In this document: in pieces, positions 7,642 to 19,244 of the stretch
Layout of the letters: every line of letters begins with the position of its first letter
How positions within the stretch are numbered: the stretch's first letter is position 1
Assembly (NCBI RefSeq): GCF_022700675.1
Contig: NZ_CP062182.1
Coordinates: forward strand, 2,728,001 to 2,792,000
Length of the DNA: 64,000 nucleotides
Reading direction: 5' to 3'
Source: Acinetobacter sp. ASP199
GTDB lineage: Bacteria > Pseudomonadota > Gammaproteobacteria > Pseudomonadales > Moraxellaceae
Made by a program: the position numbers and the translations under genes
Notes under the pieces: model-generated
The model's database searches: none
What the model was told of the DNA's origin: nothing
Seen by the model: the letters and a program-made list of their open reading frames with translations, nothing else

Positions 7642-8373
7642 TTATTCCCAAGGACGAAGATCAACAATCTTAATGGGTTTACCCTCACTATCGAGTAGTA
7701 CTGTCATATCAATTTTTGATCCTTTTAAAGGTACATAGCCCGAAACTTTTTTAGTTTTACTCAATACATTATTTACGATTGAGTCATGATTGTATTCATA
7801 TAACTTTTTAATAGGTAATATTTTTTTACTTTTTAAAATTAAGTTTCTATCAAATGCTATGTAACGATCAGGCATTTGCGCTAGAGAAACACCACCAAAA
7901 ACTTCAGTGAATAAATCTTCTTGTCGTTTTTCAGCACTGTTTATAGTTTTAAGCATTACATATTGAGGTTTTAACCAAGACACTTGCTTAAACTGAGGTT
8001 CTGCTTTTTCCAGATTTTCCTGAATAATCTCATTTTTACGCACAAGCTCAAAACGATCTACATTATAAACAATCCATACTGGTCTCCCCTGTTCAAGGGT
8101 AAACACACCGTAAATTAATGCTGAAATCTGAACTAAAATGATGACAGCTAAATCAAATTTTAAGGTTTTTTTATGCTCTTTATAAACCAACAAACCTAAT
8201 AATGGACCAATAATGATATCGATCACAAATAACATCAAAATGATACTCGTGACACCTACCGCCTTAGCTAAAGGAATGGGATACCAAAAATAAAACACCA
8301 CTCCCAATAACAATAAAGCCATAAGCAATGACAGGGATAAATGTTGAATAAAAAAGCGTAAACGTTTAGACAT
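7642..8373 (-). CDS. tfpZ: Type IV pilin accessory protein, TfpX/TfpZ family
   Basis: A 243-residue protein with three or four transmembrane helices in the first 110 residues and a soluble, mixed C-terminal domain ending in VDLRPWE. It resembles the TfpX/TfpZ accessory proteins encoded next to certain pilin types in Pseudomonas and Acinetobacter, which help pilin assembly by an unclear route. It starts six bases after the tfpO stop, so the two are probably co-translated. The gene is very AT-rich, like tfpO and unlike most of the window. The family call relies on topology, length and position; a profile search would settle it. Confidence 0.75.
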   Translation of the reverse strand: MSKRLRFFIQHLSLSLLMALLLLGVVFYFWYPIPLAKAVGVTSIILMLFVIDIIIGPLLGLLVYKEHKKTLKFDLAVIILVQISALIYGVFTLEQGRPVWIVYNVDRFELVRKNEIIQENLEKAEPQFKQVSWLKPQYVMLKTINSAEKRQEDLFTEVFGGVSLAQMPDRYIAFDRNLILKSKKILPIKKLYEYNHDSIVNNVLSKTKKVSGYVPLKGSKIDMTVLLDSEGKPIKIVDLRPWE

Positions 8374-8379
8374 AAGTTA

Positions 8380-10038
8380 TCACTTCATCATGGCGTCTGA
8401 TACATCAGAACTATTTTTTGAAAATAACGATGCTATACCATTGCTATTCTTTGTAGGAATTTTAGATATATCTTCAAATAATGCGTTTTCATTATACAAA
8501 GCATTCGATACTTGAAAATAATACTGTGCTTTATCACGTTCATCATTATAATAAAATATTTGAGCAAGTTTAAATAAATTATAGTAGGTCGGCTGACTTA
8601 CAACATAGTGCTCAAATAAACCCAACTCATCTTTTGTATAATGCTGATCAATTTTTGCAACGACAAACTCAGCTCGGTCTGCAAATTGCGAAAATAATAA
8701 AGATTTTTGTTTTTGCGATTCACTTGTATTTTCCATACCTGCAGCATAACCAAGATACGTCAACCATTGATCATATTGTCTAAATATTAGAGCATATAAG
8801 CTAATAGAGACCAAAAAAACAATTTGCTTGATTTTTTCATTAATCTTTATTGATTTTAACTGACAATCAATCAACAAGACCCCAAGAAAGAATCCTAAAG
8901 GGAATAAAAAATAACTATAAAATAAAGGATATTCCAGTTGTGCATGCACCAATATACAGATCACCATCATAAACATATAAAGTTCAGGCAAACTGCGTAT
9001 ATGAATGAATATGATTTTGAGTAAATATAAAGCATATGCACAAATACAGATTCCTAAAGGAATGCCGACCCACAAAATAAGATCAATCACTATATTATGT
9101 GCACTTGTTGCATTGCCTTCATTTTTAAACAACAATACACCTTGAAGCTGAGCAATTGTGGTTTGATACCATCCATAACCAAACCAAGGTTGTTGTTGGA
9201 TGGCATAGAACATATGCTTCCACATTTCAATACGCGCAAAACCACCATTAATACGATCTTCTAATGGTACAGGTATAACCAAATTAAAATATTGTGCGAT
9301 CTGTGCATTAAATATAAAAATTAGCGCATATGAACAGAAGAAAAAAGATAGTAAATAATGTGTTGTTCTTTTTTGGAAACGAATTTTTTTAAATAGATAT
9401 ATAAACAGCAGTACAATCAAAACAACCCAAGTTGTTCTAGATTGCGTCAAAGCAAGTGCAAGAAATTGTAAAAAGAGTATAGGGATATATATAAAACATT
9501 TGTATTTAAGCTGTTCATATAAGAACACAACACTACAAATACTCAGCATCAAAAGTGTTGCCAAATGATTCGGCTGACCTAAATTTGCATAAGGTCGATT
9601 ATGACTTAAATTTAAGATATAAGGATGAGAAATTTGCAACCATTGCGCAATGGCGAATAGACTACTGATCAATCCAATAAGCGTAAAAAAATACGCAATA
9701 TATTGAATAATTTTATTTTTATCAGCCAAGTGATGGCTATTATAGCCATATAAAACAGTGGCTACAAAAGCAAAAATGAAAATAAAACTCAAAAATGCCG
9801 TAGAAAAATAATACACCTGTCCAAAGATAAATTGGACTAAAGGAATGAGACATATACAAAGAATAGGAATAGTAATTTTAGGCAGTTTAACTTCTTTTTT
9901 ATAAAATAAGCCAAGAGATAAAACTAAGCCTAAAAACCATAAAAAATCTTGTGATGACGCGGTCCATGGGAATGGAGATATACCTATAAAATAAGATATA
10001 TATATAATACCTAAAATAATAGAAATTATAATTTTCAT
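8380..10038 (-). CDS. tfpO: Pilin-linked O-oligosaccharyltransferase, TfpO type
   Basis: A second polytopic ligase-superfamily protein (552 residues), clearly paralogous to the one at 5920-7557: it shares PWFGYGWYQTT, SAHNIVIDLILWVG and a similar C-terminal soluble tail. In Acinetobacter the ligase directly downstream of the pilin gene (TfpO) glycosylates that pilin, while the next one acts on other proteins. Coding DNA is strikingly AT-rich, with many AAA, TTT and ATA codons, suggesting that it came in with the pilin. The start is uncertain: ATG at 10038 gives an N-terminus like that of PglL, and an ATG three codons upstream is equally open. No good ribosome site is seen for either. Confidence 0.83.
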   Translation of the reverse strand: MKIIISIILGIIYISYFIGISPFPWTASSQDFLWFLGLVLSLGLFYKKEVKLPKITIPILCICLIPLVQFIFGQVYYFSTAFLSFIFIFAFVATVLYGYNSHHLADKNKIIQYIAYFFTLIGLISSLFAIAQWLQISHPYILNLSHNRPYANLGQPNHLATLLMLSICSVVFLYEQLKYKCFIYIPILFLQFLALALTQSRTTWVVLIVLLFIYLFKKIRFQKRTTHYLLSFFFCSYALIFIFNAQIAQYFNLVIPVPLEDRINGGFARIEMWKHMFYAIQQQPWFGYGWYQTTIAQLQGVLLFKNEGNATSAHNIVIDLILWVGIPLGICICAYALYLLKIIFIHIRSLPELYMFMMVICILVHAQLEYPLFYSYFLFPLGFFLGVLLIDCQLKSIKINEKIKQIVFLVSISLYALIFRQYDQWLTYLGYAAGMENTSESQKQKSLLFSQFADRAEFVVAKIDQHYTKDELGLFEHYVVSQPTYYNLFKLAQIFYYNDERDKAQYYFQVSNALYNENALFEDISKIPTKNSNGIASLFSKNSSDVSDAMMK

Positions 10039-10053
10039 AGTAACCATTAAATT

Positions 10054-10079
10054 AAAAAACTGGCCGTAGCCAGTTTTTT
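10054..10079 (-). terminator. Terminator or attenuator between pilin gene and tfpO
   Basis: A perfect 11-bp stem (AAAAAACTGGC / GCCAGTTTTTT) with loop CGTA, symmetric A and T runs, placed just after the pilin stop. It would let the pilin mRNA greatly outnumber the tfpO mRNA. Confidence 0.85.
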
Positions 10080-10090
10080 AATTTAAAATT

Positions 10091-10654
10091 TTAATTAGAA
10101 TATGTACCAGCGGTTTGTACAGAGCGACAAGTAGCTGGTAAATATTTTTGTTTATCAGCATCACCAGTTACTAAACCACATGACCATGATTTAATTAATG
10201 CTGTAGTAGCTGTATCAGTTGTAACGTTTGATACTGTAGTTATATTTAAAGGTGTTTCTCCTTCAACATCTGTTGTTGGAGTCATATAAATTGGTGTATT
10301 TGCAGCTGTCTTCAATGATGGATCTGATGATAATGTTACACGAATCTGCCCAACTGAAGTACCTGAATTTGAAACTGTAACTTCCTGCACATATTTAGTT
10401 GCCCATAGAGTCTTATCTGTACCCTTTGTACCTTGCTCACAACCCCATTTTTGACCTGAAGCAGGAATAGAGCCTGAGTCAACAGCTTCTGTCACCGCAG
10501 TACGACATGAAGAAGCAGCTAAAATACCTTCAGAAACTTTTGCACGAACTGTATAGTCTTGGTATGCAGGAAGTGCAACCGCAGCCAAAATACCAATAAT
10601 CGCAACAACGATCATTAATTCGATAAGGGTGAAACCCTTTTGAACTGATTTCAT
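10091..10654 (-). CDS. pilA: Type IV major pilin (PilA/ComP-like)
   Basis: A prepilin of 187 residues with a seven-residue leader MKSVQKG, cleaved before [24 protein letters not shown]; the glutamate at mature position 5 is present. PilD would cleave and N-methylate it. The globular part has four cysteines, two at SSCRTAV and KWGCEQG and two near the C-terminus (SWSCG and ATCRSV), allowing the usual D-loop disulfide and an extra one. It ends TYSN, so serine is next to last, not last. It is longer than the roughly 140-160 residues of typical PilA. The ATG at 10654 has GGAG six bases upstream; a GTG four codons earlier overlaps that site. Whether it serves motility, DNA uptake or both is not visible. 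Confidence 0.92.
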   Translation of the reverse strand: MKSVQKGFTLIELMIVVAIIGILAAVALPAYQDYTVRAKVSEGILAASSCRTAVTEAVDSGSIPASGQKWGCEQGTKGTDKTLWATKYVQEVTVSNSGTSVGQIRVTLSSDPSLKTAANTPIYMTPTTDVEGETPLNITTVSNVTTDTATTALIKSWSCGLVTGDADKQKYLPATCRSVQTAGTYSN

Positions 10655-10715
10655 AACATTCTCCACAAATGTTTTATGTTTATTTATAAGCTTAATTGTT
10701 AAAGCTATTTATATT

Positions 10716-10733
10716 TAGCATCTAACGTGCCAA
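10716..10733 (-). promoter_or_regulatory. Sigma-54 promoter of the pilin gene
   Basis: Read on the minus strand, TTGGCACGTTAGATGCTA contains TGGCACG, four bases and ATGC, with GG and GC exactly ten bases apart, as RpoN (-24/-12) promoters require. One mismatch to the TTGC box. Expected transcription start near 10706, giving a leader of about 50 bases. Confidence 0.8.
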
Positions 10734-10824
10734 CTTTTATTATAGTAATTTTGAGAGAAAAAACAGCACTTTAAAAAAATATTTTTTTATTTGTAATTTT
10801 TAAGTTTCATTTTGTGTAACTAAG

Positions 10825-10839
10825 TGACAATTTTTGTCA
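10825..10839. promoter_or_regulatory. Palindrome TGACAA-TTT-TTGTCA, candidate PilR enhancer site
   Basis: Six-base arms around TTT, about 120-130 bases upstream of the predicted sigma-54 start. Enhancer-binding proteins of the PilR type act from such distances and the known PilR sites contain TGTC/TGTCA cores. Assignment to PilR is inference. Confidence 0.5.
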
Positions 10840-10853
10840 GCATCTAACGCCTT

Positions 10854-11414
10854 TTAATCTAGCATAATCGGGTGATTCGCTAATTCATTATCTTGATCAT
10901 TTAATCTCCGATCATAGAATTCATCTAAAACTTGTCCAATTTGTAAAATTCCATCTACGACAGCTTGTCTGTAATTTTTATTCTGAAATTCTTTCACTAT
11001 TGATTGGCAAATCTGCTCCCAAATTTCTTGGGTTGTTGCTTGCTTTACACCACGATCAATCACGATTTCTACTTTTTGTTCACATAAATTCAAATACAAA
11101 AGCACGCCACTATTATATTCAGTATCCCAAACTCCAAGTTCAGCAAATAGCTGTCGGGCACGACATAAGGTATCTTGGTAATAGGCAGATCGTGAAGGCA
11201 GACAGCCTTCTATCACGACCTGAATCTCCCCCACATGCCCATGCTCTGCTTCTTCAACAGCTAGTGCAATCGCATGTTGATCCTGCCTGGAGAAAAAACG
11301 CTTGGTTGCCGGCATATAAAAGAAATGCTTGAGCCAGCGTTTAAAACTCGGCCGTGCATACTCTTCCAGCTTCGGCTGTGTGACAATCTCTGTTGTATCT
11401 GTCGTTGTTACCAT
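10854..11414 (-). CDS. TPM-domain protein
   Basis: A protein of 186 residues with a TPM (TLP18.3/Psb32/MOLO-1) fold: EIQVVIEG, a central helical stretch and LLYLNLCEQKVEIVIDRGV match the central strands of the domain. There is no signal peptide and no clear membrane helix apart from a weakly hydrophobic segment near residues 25-35. Its start overlaps the stop of the preceding TPM/Gly-rich gene (ATGGTAA), so the two are translationally coupled. Third gene of a lemA-TPM-TPM operon. Exact function unknown. Confidence 0.8.
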   Translation of the reverse strand: MVTTTDTTEIVTQPKLEEYARPSFKRWLKHFFYMPATKRFFSRQDQHAIALAVEEAEHGHVGEIQVVIEGCLPSRSAYYQDTLCRARQLFAELGVWDTEYNSGVLLYLNLCEQKVEIVIDRGVKQATTQEIWEQICQSIVKEFQNKNYRQAVVDGILQIGQVLDEFYDRRLNDQDNELANHPIMLD

Positions 11415-12466
11415 GAGCCTGATGCTCCTCCCCCACCAAAGCCGCCACCGCCTCCACCGAAGCCGCCGCCACCAAATCCACCTCTTCCTCCACCGCCACG
11501 ACCAGCACCAGAAGCAAAGGCATACAAAAGTAGTTGCGCCAGTGAAGTGATTAATACAAAAAATACGCCAATCCCAATCATTAAACTGGCAATTAAGCCC
11601 ATGCCATTGACTAAGCCAGCAGCTGTGCCTGCAACTGCAGCAGTTGCAGCACTGAGCTTTTTACCGAAAATCATCGAAGCAACCACACCAGCGATGATAA
11701 TAAAAATCACGGCACCAAAAGTTGCTTGAGAAGCTTGCTGGGCTTTATAAGCCTGTTCGTGTCGCTCTTTTAGCTCATCCGCGGCTTGGGCGGCAATTTC
11801 AGGATCAAGATTTAAAATCCGTTCAATTTCCTCCAGTCCTGAATCAATCCCCTGAGCATATTGGCCTTGTTTAAAATATGGCGTGATTTTATCGTTAATA
11901 ATCCGTCCTGCCACGATGTCCGGCAGTACACCCTCCAGACCATAACCGGTCAAAATCTGAATACGGCGGTCGTTAATGGCTATGGTCATCAATAAGCCAT
12001 TATCACGTTTAGCCGAACCCAGTTGCCAGGCTTCTGCCACGCGCATTGAATAACTAAAAATGTCTTCCTGGCCGGTGGTCGGCACAATCACCACCCCAAT
12101 CTGACCTTTACCTTCATTATAAAGTTTCAGGATACGCTGACTGAGTTGCTGCTTTTCTGCCGGACTGAGTAAATTGGCCTGATCAATGACCGGCTCATTC
12201 ATACTGGGTAAATCGCGCTGCAACTGTCCTTCGGCCATATCATTGGCAACCTGTGACGGGGCAACTTCATTCTCAGCTTCAGCAGCAGGTGTAGATAAAG
12301 ATGGACTGGTCTGATTTTGTCTTTGTAAAACTTCCCGCGCAACAATGACCTCTTCAGTTTCCTGATCTGTCGCGGTTGCAGTTTCTGCTGAAACAGGCAA
12401 TGTCATGCCCATGCCCAGCATGAGAACCAACATTGCCATAGATTTCAGCAGTATTTTTAGCATCAC
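11408..12466 (-). CDS. Secreted, membrane-anchored TPM-domain protein with Gly-rich tail (YgcG family)
   Basis: A protein of 352 residues: signal peptide (about 1-28), an acidic low-complexity linker, a TPM domain (about 95-215, with VIDQANLLSPAEKQQLSQRI and GQIGVVIVPTT), then hydrophobic segments (about 250-315), and a tail made almost only of glycine with Phe and Arg, ending GGASGSW. This layout is that of YgcG/TPM proteins that travel with LemA. The domain would be periplasmic with the Gly-rich tail at the membrane side. Role unclear; envelope stress and membrane-protein quality control have been suggested for relatives. Confidence 0.85.
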   Translation of the reverse strand: MMLKILLKSMAMLVLMLGMGMTLPVSAETATATDQETEEVIVAREVLQRQNQTSPSLSTPAAEAENEVAPSQVANDMAEGQLQRDLPSMNEPVIDQANLLSPAEKQQLSQRILKLYNEGKGQIGVVIVPTTGQEDIFSYSMRVAEAWQLGSAKRDNGLLMTIAINDRRIQILTGYGLEGVLPDIVAGRIINDKITPYFKQGQYAQGIDSGLEEIERILNLDPEIAAQAADELKERHEQAYKAQQASQATFGAVIFIIIAGVVASMIFGKKLSAATAAVAGTAAGLVNGMGLIASLMIGIGVFFVLITSLAQLLLYAFASGAGRGGGGRGGFGGGGFGGGGGGFGGGGASGSW

Positions 12467-12492
12467 TCTCTACCTATTTTAGAGTTCAGTCT

Positions 12493-13086
12493 TTATTCAA
12501 AAGAAACCGTAGGTGCAGACTGGGCACTCTGTTCGGCACTAAAGTTTGGTTTGGTATCCATACCAATTACTTTTGCCGTCATGACCTGCGGGAACTGACG
12601 TGCATAAGAGTTAAAGTCCTGAACTGTAGTGATATAACGGTTACGTGCAACGGCAATCCGGTTTTCTGTGCCTTCCAGTTGCACTTGCAAATCACGGAAC
12701 TGCTGATTGGCTTTTAAATCAGGATAGTTTTCAGTGACAGCAAGCAGGCGTGATAAGGCACTGGTCATTTGCGATTGAGCTTCCTGATAACGCTGGAACA
12801 GTTCAGGATTTTCTAAGACTTCCTGATCAACTTTCAGGCCTGCCACATTGGCACGCGCCTGAGTGACCTCTGTAAGCACCTGCTCTTCATGCGCAGCATA
12901 GCCTTTGACAACATTCACCAGATTCGGCACCAGATCCGCACGACGTTGGTATTGGTTCTGCACTTCTGACCAAGCTGCAGTTACTGCTTCATCCTTGACC
13001 TGTAAGGTGTTATAGCCACATCCTGTGAGCGACAAAGTCCCGGCAAGCATTAAAATAGTGAGTGATTTACGCAATGCTTTCATCAT
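12493..13086 (-). CDS. lemA: LemA family lipoprotein
   Basis: A LemA-fold protein of 197 residues: N-terminal lipobox LSLTGC, then the conserved YNTLQVKDEAVTAAWSEVQNQYQRRADLVPNLV and helical repeats up to YNSYARQFP-like FNSYARQFPQ. LemA proteins are exported four-helix proteins of unknown biochemical role, often encoded beside TPM genes as here. The start could be either of two consecutive ATG codons; GAGGAA precedes them. First gene of the operon. Confidence 0.93.
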   Translation of the reverse strand: MMKALRKSLTILMLAGTLSLTGCGYNTLQVKDEAVTAAWSEVQNQYQRRADLVPNLVNVVKGYAAHEEQVLTEVTQARANVAGLKVDQEVLENPELFQRYQEAQSQMTSALSRLLAVTENYPDLKANQQFRDLQVQLEGTENRIAVARNRYITTVQDFNSYARQFPQVMTAKVIGMDTKPNFSAEQSAQSAPTVSFE

Positions 13087-13221
13087 TATTCCTCAATTCT
13101 TTCATTTTATTTATCTAATTAATTTGATTTTAAACATAATTTTCAAATGTATTGTTAAATTTTATAAATTTTTCTGTCCTATCCTTAGCGCTCTAGCACC
13201 TCTCCATTTTCTTGAGAAAAA

Positions 13222-13246
13222 GAAAAACCCGCTTAATGCGGGTCTT
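13222..13246 (-). terminator. Terminator after gltD
   Basis: ACCCGC and GCGGGT form a hairpin with loop TTAAT, with A and T runs; positioned 22 bp after the gltD stop on the minus strand. Confidence 0.85.
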
Positions 13247-13268
13247 TCTAAAAATGATAAAGGGCGTA

Positions 13269-14762
<1,494 letters not shown>

Positions 14763-17700
14763 TTATTGTGGATCAGCTTGAGTTGTTTTCAACAGCGTTT
14801 GCAAGTTGGCAGCTTTCGGTTTTACCAACCAGAACTTACGGCTGTAGAAGTCAAACTCGTGGCGGATCTTGTACGCCCAAGCACTACCTGTTTCTTTAAT
14901 ATGTTCATCCAGGATACGACCCAGGAACTCTTTGTGTTCTTCCATCGCTTCCGTAGAAATACGATTCAGCTCAATCAGTTCATGGTTGTAATGGTCAACG
15001 AAGTCGTTATCCAGATCAAGTACATAGGCAAAACCACCGGTCATACCTGCACCGAAGTTATGACCTACTTTACCAAGCACAGTCACAATACCGCCAGTCA
15101 TATATTCACAGCAGTGGTCGCCCGCACCTTCAATCACGGCGAAGGCACCTGAGTTACGTACTGCAAAACGTTCACCTGCAGTACCCGCAGCAAACAGCTT
15201 ACCGCCAGTGGCACCATATAGACAGGTATTACCAATAATTGCGGTATTTTGCGTCTGGAATGGCGAACCTTTCGGCGGGAAGATTGAGAGTCGTCCACCT
15301 GCCATACCTTTACCAACATAGTCATTGGCATCACCTTCAAGGCTAATGTGCAGACCACCTGCGTTCCATACACCCAGTGACTGACCTGCTGTACCTAGCA
15401 AGTTTACTTTAACCGGATGGGCTTCCATGCTGAGGTTGCCATAACGTTTTGCAATTTCACCAGAAAGACGTGCACCAATCGAACGGTCACAGTTACCAAT
15501 ACTGTAGTTATATTCGCCACCGGTACCTGCTTCAATCGCTGGCAGAATCTCTTCTACCATTTTCTCAGCCAGAATACCTTTGTCGAACGGTGCATTGCCC
15601 TGAACTTCACAGTACTGTGCTTTACCTTCAGCTGCAGGATGTGACTCCAGCAATTTGCTTAAATCAAGATGCGCATGCTTGTCCGTTTCACCTGGCAAGA
15701 CTTCCAGCAGATCGGTACGGCCAATCAGGTCTTTCAGACTTGAAACACCTAGCGCTGCCAGCCATTCACGGGTTTCTTCAGCAATGAACGTGAAGAAGTT
15801 GATCAGCATCTGTGGTTCGCCGATGTAGTGTTCCTGACGTAAGTGATCTTGCTGAGTTGCTACACCGGTTGCGCAGTTATTCAAGTGACAGATACGCAGG
15901 TATTTACAGCCCAATGCGATCATTGGCGTTGAACCAAAACCAAAGCTTTCTGCACCCAGAATTGCTGCTTTCACAACGTCCAGACCGGTTTTTAAACCAC
16001 CATCGGTTTGTACACGGACTTTGCCACGCAGGTCATTTACGCGAAGAGCTTGATGCGCTTCACTGAGACCAAGCTCCCAAGGCGAACCTGCATGGTGAAT
16101 AGAGGAAAGTGGAGAAGCCGCTGTACCGCCGTCATAACCAGAAATGGTAATGAAGTCAGCATAGGCTTTCGCTACACCTGCCGCAATCGTACCGACACCT
16201 GGTTCAGAAACAAGTTTAACTGACACCATCGCCTGTGGGTTAACTTGTTTTAAATCGAAGATCAACTGTGATAAATCTTCAATTGAATAGATGTCATGAT
16301 GCGGTGGTGGCGAAATGAGGGTTACACCTGGTACAGAGTAACGCAAACGGGCAATGAGACCGTTTACTTTACCGCCCGGCAACTGGCCACCTTCACCTGG
16401 TTTTGCACCTTGCGCGACCTTAATTTGCAGGACTTCTGCTGAAGTTAGGTAAGCAGGAGTCACTCCAAAACGGCCCGATGCAATTTGTTTGATTTTCGAG
16501 TTACGGATGGTACCGTAACGCGCCGGATCTTCACCGCCCTCACCCGAGTTTGAACGACCACCAATGGTGTTCATGGCAATCGCAATTGCTTCGTGTGCTT
16601 CAGGCGACAATGCACCTAAAGACATACCCGCAGAGTCAAAGCGAGGCAGGATCTCTTCCACAGATTCCACTTGATCCAGTGCAATCGAATTGTCTGTTTT
16701 CAGTTTGAATAAGTCACGGATCGTGGCGATCGGACGGTTATTCACAAGTTCTGCATATTCTTTAAAATCGGCATAGTTACCAGAACGTACTGCTTTATGC
16801 AGCGAATTGATCACGTCCGGGTTAAATGCATGGTATTCCTTACCGAATACGAATTTCAGCAAGCCACCTTGATCAATTGGTTTACGGTTTTTCCACGCAA
16901 TATCCGCCAATTGTTTTTGGTCATTTTCAAGATCAACAAATGTTGCACCCTGAATACGGCTTGGCACACCTACGAAGCATGTGTTTACTACTTCATTGGA
17001 TAAGCCTACTGCTTCAAATAACTGACCGCCACGATAAGAAGCAACTGTTGAAATACCCATCTTGGACAGGACTTTCAGCAAGCCTTTTTCAATACCTTTA
17101 CGGAAGTTGTTTTGCGCGTAGACCGGATCACCCAGCAATTCACCCTTCGCCACCAGATCATTGATCACGTCATAAGCTAGATACGGATAGATTGCAGTCG
17201 CACCGAAACCAAGTAGCACGGCAAACTGATGTGGATCACGGGCAAAACCAGTTTCGATAATCAGATTCGCATCAGTACGCAGACCTGCATTGATCAGGTA
17301 ATGGTGTACTGCACCAGTGACCATCACAGCATTGGCTGGCAAGAAGCCTTCACGGATTTTCTTGTCTGAAAGAACCAGTAAAGTCTTACCATCACGAATC
17401 GCTTGGGCAGATTCTTCACAGATACGTGCAATCGCCGCTTCAAGACCTTCCGCTTCTGGATAGTTCAGGTCGATGTCCGCAATTTCATAACCTTTACGAC
17501 CAATCGTGCGGATCTGATGCATTTTTGAATTCGTCAGCACCGGGCTGGATACAATTAAACGGTCTGCATGTTCTGGGCTTTGCTCAAATACATTCTGTTC
17601 ACGACCGAAACAGGTTTCCAGTGACATCACGATCGATTCACGTAGTGGATCGATCGGCGGATTAGTGACCTGCGCAAACTGCTGACGGAAGTAATCGGAA

Positions 17701-19244
17701 ACGTGACGGACCTGACGTGATAACACCGCCATAGGCGTATCGTCACCCATTGAACCTACAGCTTCCTGACCGCTTTCTGCGATTGGACGTAATAACTGGT
17801 CACGTTCTTCAAAAGTCACCATGAACATTTTCTGTGCTGCTTTTAAGCTATCGCCTTTTAAGCCTTGATCGCACAGGTATTCTTCCAGCTCAGGGCTACC
17901 CTGTAGACGTACTGAATTTTCACGCAGCCATTCACGGTATGGACGCATACGTTTCAGGTGGTTATTGACATCCTGAGTATCTAATACTTTACCAGTCAAG
18001 GTATCCACAACCAGAATCTGACCTGGACCTACACGACCTTTAGATACTACATCTTCAGGCTCATACCCCCATACACCGATCTCAGACGCCAGGGTGATGT
18101 AACCATTTTTAGTCACGACCCAACGCGCAGGACGCAAACCATTACGGTCCAGCATACAGATCGCATGACGACCATCCTGAATTACAAGTCCTGCAGGACC
18201 ATCCCATGCTTCCATATGCTTAGAGTTAAATTCGTAGAATGCACGTAAGTCAGCATCAAGTGTTTCAACATTCTGCCAAGCGGGTGGAACCAGCATACGT
18301 AGCGCACGGAACAGGTCCATACCACCACCTATGAGGATTTCCAGCATGTTATCCAGACTAGAAGAATCCGAACCAGTACGGTTAACAATCGGGTTCAGTT
18401 CAGTCAAGCCTGGCAGTAATGGATTTTCGAATTTAGGTGTACGCGCCAGCGCCCAGTTACGGTTTGCAGTAATAGTATTAATTTCACCATTATGCGCCAG
18501 GTAACGGAATGGCTGAGCCAATGGCCAGCGTGGCAAGGTATTGGTAGAGAAACGTTGGTGGAACACCACAATATGTGACGCCAGACGCTCATCAGCCAGG
18601 TCAGTATAGAAGTCAGCAATTGCTGCTGGCATCATCAGACCTTTGTAGCTGATCACAGTTGAGCATAAGGTAGTCACATAGAAGTATGGATCATTTGTCA
18701 GTTTCTGCTCGGCACGACGACGCGCCAGGAATAACTTACGGTTAAATTCAACCTCAGTGACACCGATTGGGCAGTTAACAATGACCTGTTCAAAAGCAGG
18801 TAAAGACTGCATCGCAATCTCACCTAACGCTTGATTATTGGTGGGTACCACACGCCATGCGATAACCCGGCAACCTTCTTCTTCAATTTCTTTGGTTAAT
18901 ACTTGTTTTGCGTGTGCTGCCAGTGCAGGATCCAGGTTCAGGAAGATCGTACCTACAGCAAAAATTTCGCTTAAGGTAATATCACTTAAACGTTTTGCTT
19001 CTTCACGAAAGAATTCCTTTGGCATTGCCAAAAGCAAACCACACCCATCACCGGTCTTACCATCTGCGGCAATACCACCACGGTGGGTCATACAACTTAA
19101 ACTATGAATTGCGGTCTTGACGAGATCATGGCTTGCATCACCCTGCATATGGGCGATCAAACCGAAACCACAGTTATCTTTAAACTCATCCGGTTGGTAT
19201 AAACCTTGAGCGGGAGCTACATTATTAGGCGATGGCATGTGCAT
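14763..19244 (-). CDS. gltB: Glutamate synthase large (alpha) subunit
   Basis: GltB (1493 residues) makes two glutamates from glutamine and 2-oxoglutarate. The N-terminal class II amidase begins after a short propeptide at the catalytic C25 in [11 protein letters not shown]. The FMN-binding synthase domain includes [38 protein letters not shown] and the 3Fe-4S cysteines near [19 protein letters not shown]; the C-terminal beta-helix GXXGXXXG repeats close the protein. Intact and full length. GltB and GltD assimilate ammonia together with glutamine synthetase. Confidence 0.98.
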   Translation of the reverse strand: MHMPSPNNVAPAQGLYQPDEFKDNCGFGLIAHMQGDASHDLVKTAIHSLSCMTHRGGIAADGKTGDGCGLLLAMPKEFFREEAKRLSDITLSEIFAVGTIFLNLDPALAAHAKQVLTKEIEEEGCRVIAWRVVPTNNQALGEIAMQSLPAFEQVIVNCPIGVTEVEFNRKLFLARRRAEQKLTNDPYFYVTTLCSTVISYKGLMMPAAIADFYTDLADERLASHIVVFHQRFSTNTLPRWPLAQPFRYLAHNGEINTITANRNWALARTPKFENPLLPGLTELNPIVNRTGSDSSSLDNMLEILIGGGMDLFRALRMLVPPAWQNVETLDADLRAFYEFNSKHMEAWDGPAGLVIQDGRHAICMLDRNGLRPARWVVTKNGYITLASEIGVWGYEPEDVVSKGRVGPGQILVVDTLTGKVLDTQDVNNHLKRMRPYREWLRENSVRLQGSPELEEYLCDQGLKGDSLKAAQKMFMVTFEERDQLLRPIAESGQEAVGSMGDDTPMAVLSRQVRHVSDYFRQQFAQVTNPPIDPLRESIVMSLETCFGREQNVFEQSPEHADRLIVSSPVLTNSKMHQIRTIGRKGYEIADIDLNYPEAEGLEAAIARICEESAQAIRDGKTLLVLSDKKIREGFLPANAVMVTGAVHHYLINAGLRTDANLIIETGFARDPHQFAVLLGFGATAIYPYLAYDVINDLVAKGELLGDPVYAQNNFRKGIEKGLLKVLSKMGISTVASYRGGQLFEAVGLSNEVVNTCFVGVPSRIQGATFVDLENDQKQLADIAWKNRKPIDQGGLLKFVFGKEYHAFNPDVINSLHKAVRSGNYADFKEYAELVNNRPIATIRDLFKLKTDNSIALDQVESVEEILPRFDSAGMSLGALSPEAHEAIAIAMNTIGGRSNSGEGGEDPARYGTIRNSKIKQIASGRFGVTPAYLTSAEVLQIKVAQGAKPGEGGQLPGGKVNGLIARLRYSVPGVTLISPPPHHDIYSIEDLSQLIFDLKQVNPQAMVSVKLVSEPGVGTIAAGVAKAYADFITISGYDGGTAASPLSSIHHAGSPWELGLSEAHQALRVNDLRGKVRVQTDGGLKTGLDVVKAAILGAESFGFGSTPMIALGCKYLRICHLNNCATGVATQQDHLRQEHYIGEPQMLINFFTFIAEETREWLAALGVSSLKDLIGRTDLLEVLPGETDKHAHLDLSKLLESHPAAEGKAQYCEVQGNAPFDKGILAEKMVEEILPAIEAGTGGEYNYSIGNCDRSIGARLSGEIAKRYGNLSMEAHPVKVNLLGTAGQSLGVWNAGGLHISLEGDANDYVGKGMAGGRLSIFPPKGSPFQTQNTAIIGNTCLYGATGGKLFAAGTAGERFAVRNSGAFAVIEGAGDHCCEYMTGGIVTVLGKVGHNFGAGMTGGFAYVLDLDNDFVDHYNHELIELNRISTEAMEEHKEFLGRILDEHIKETGSAWAYKIRHEFDFYSRKFWLVKPKAANLQTLLKTTQADPQ

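Noticed and set aside
11274..11729. Proline-rich open frames on the plus strand
   Set aside because: They are antisense to the glycine-rich tail of the TPM protein; poly-GGN codons read backwards as proline and histidine.
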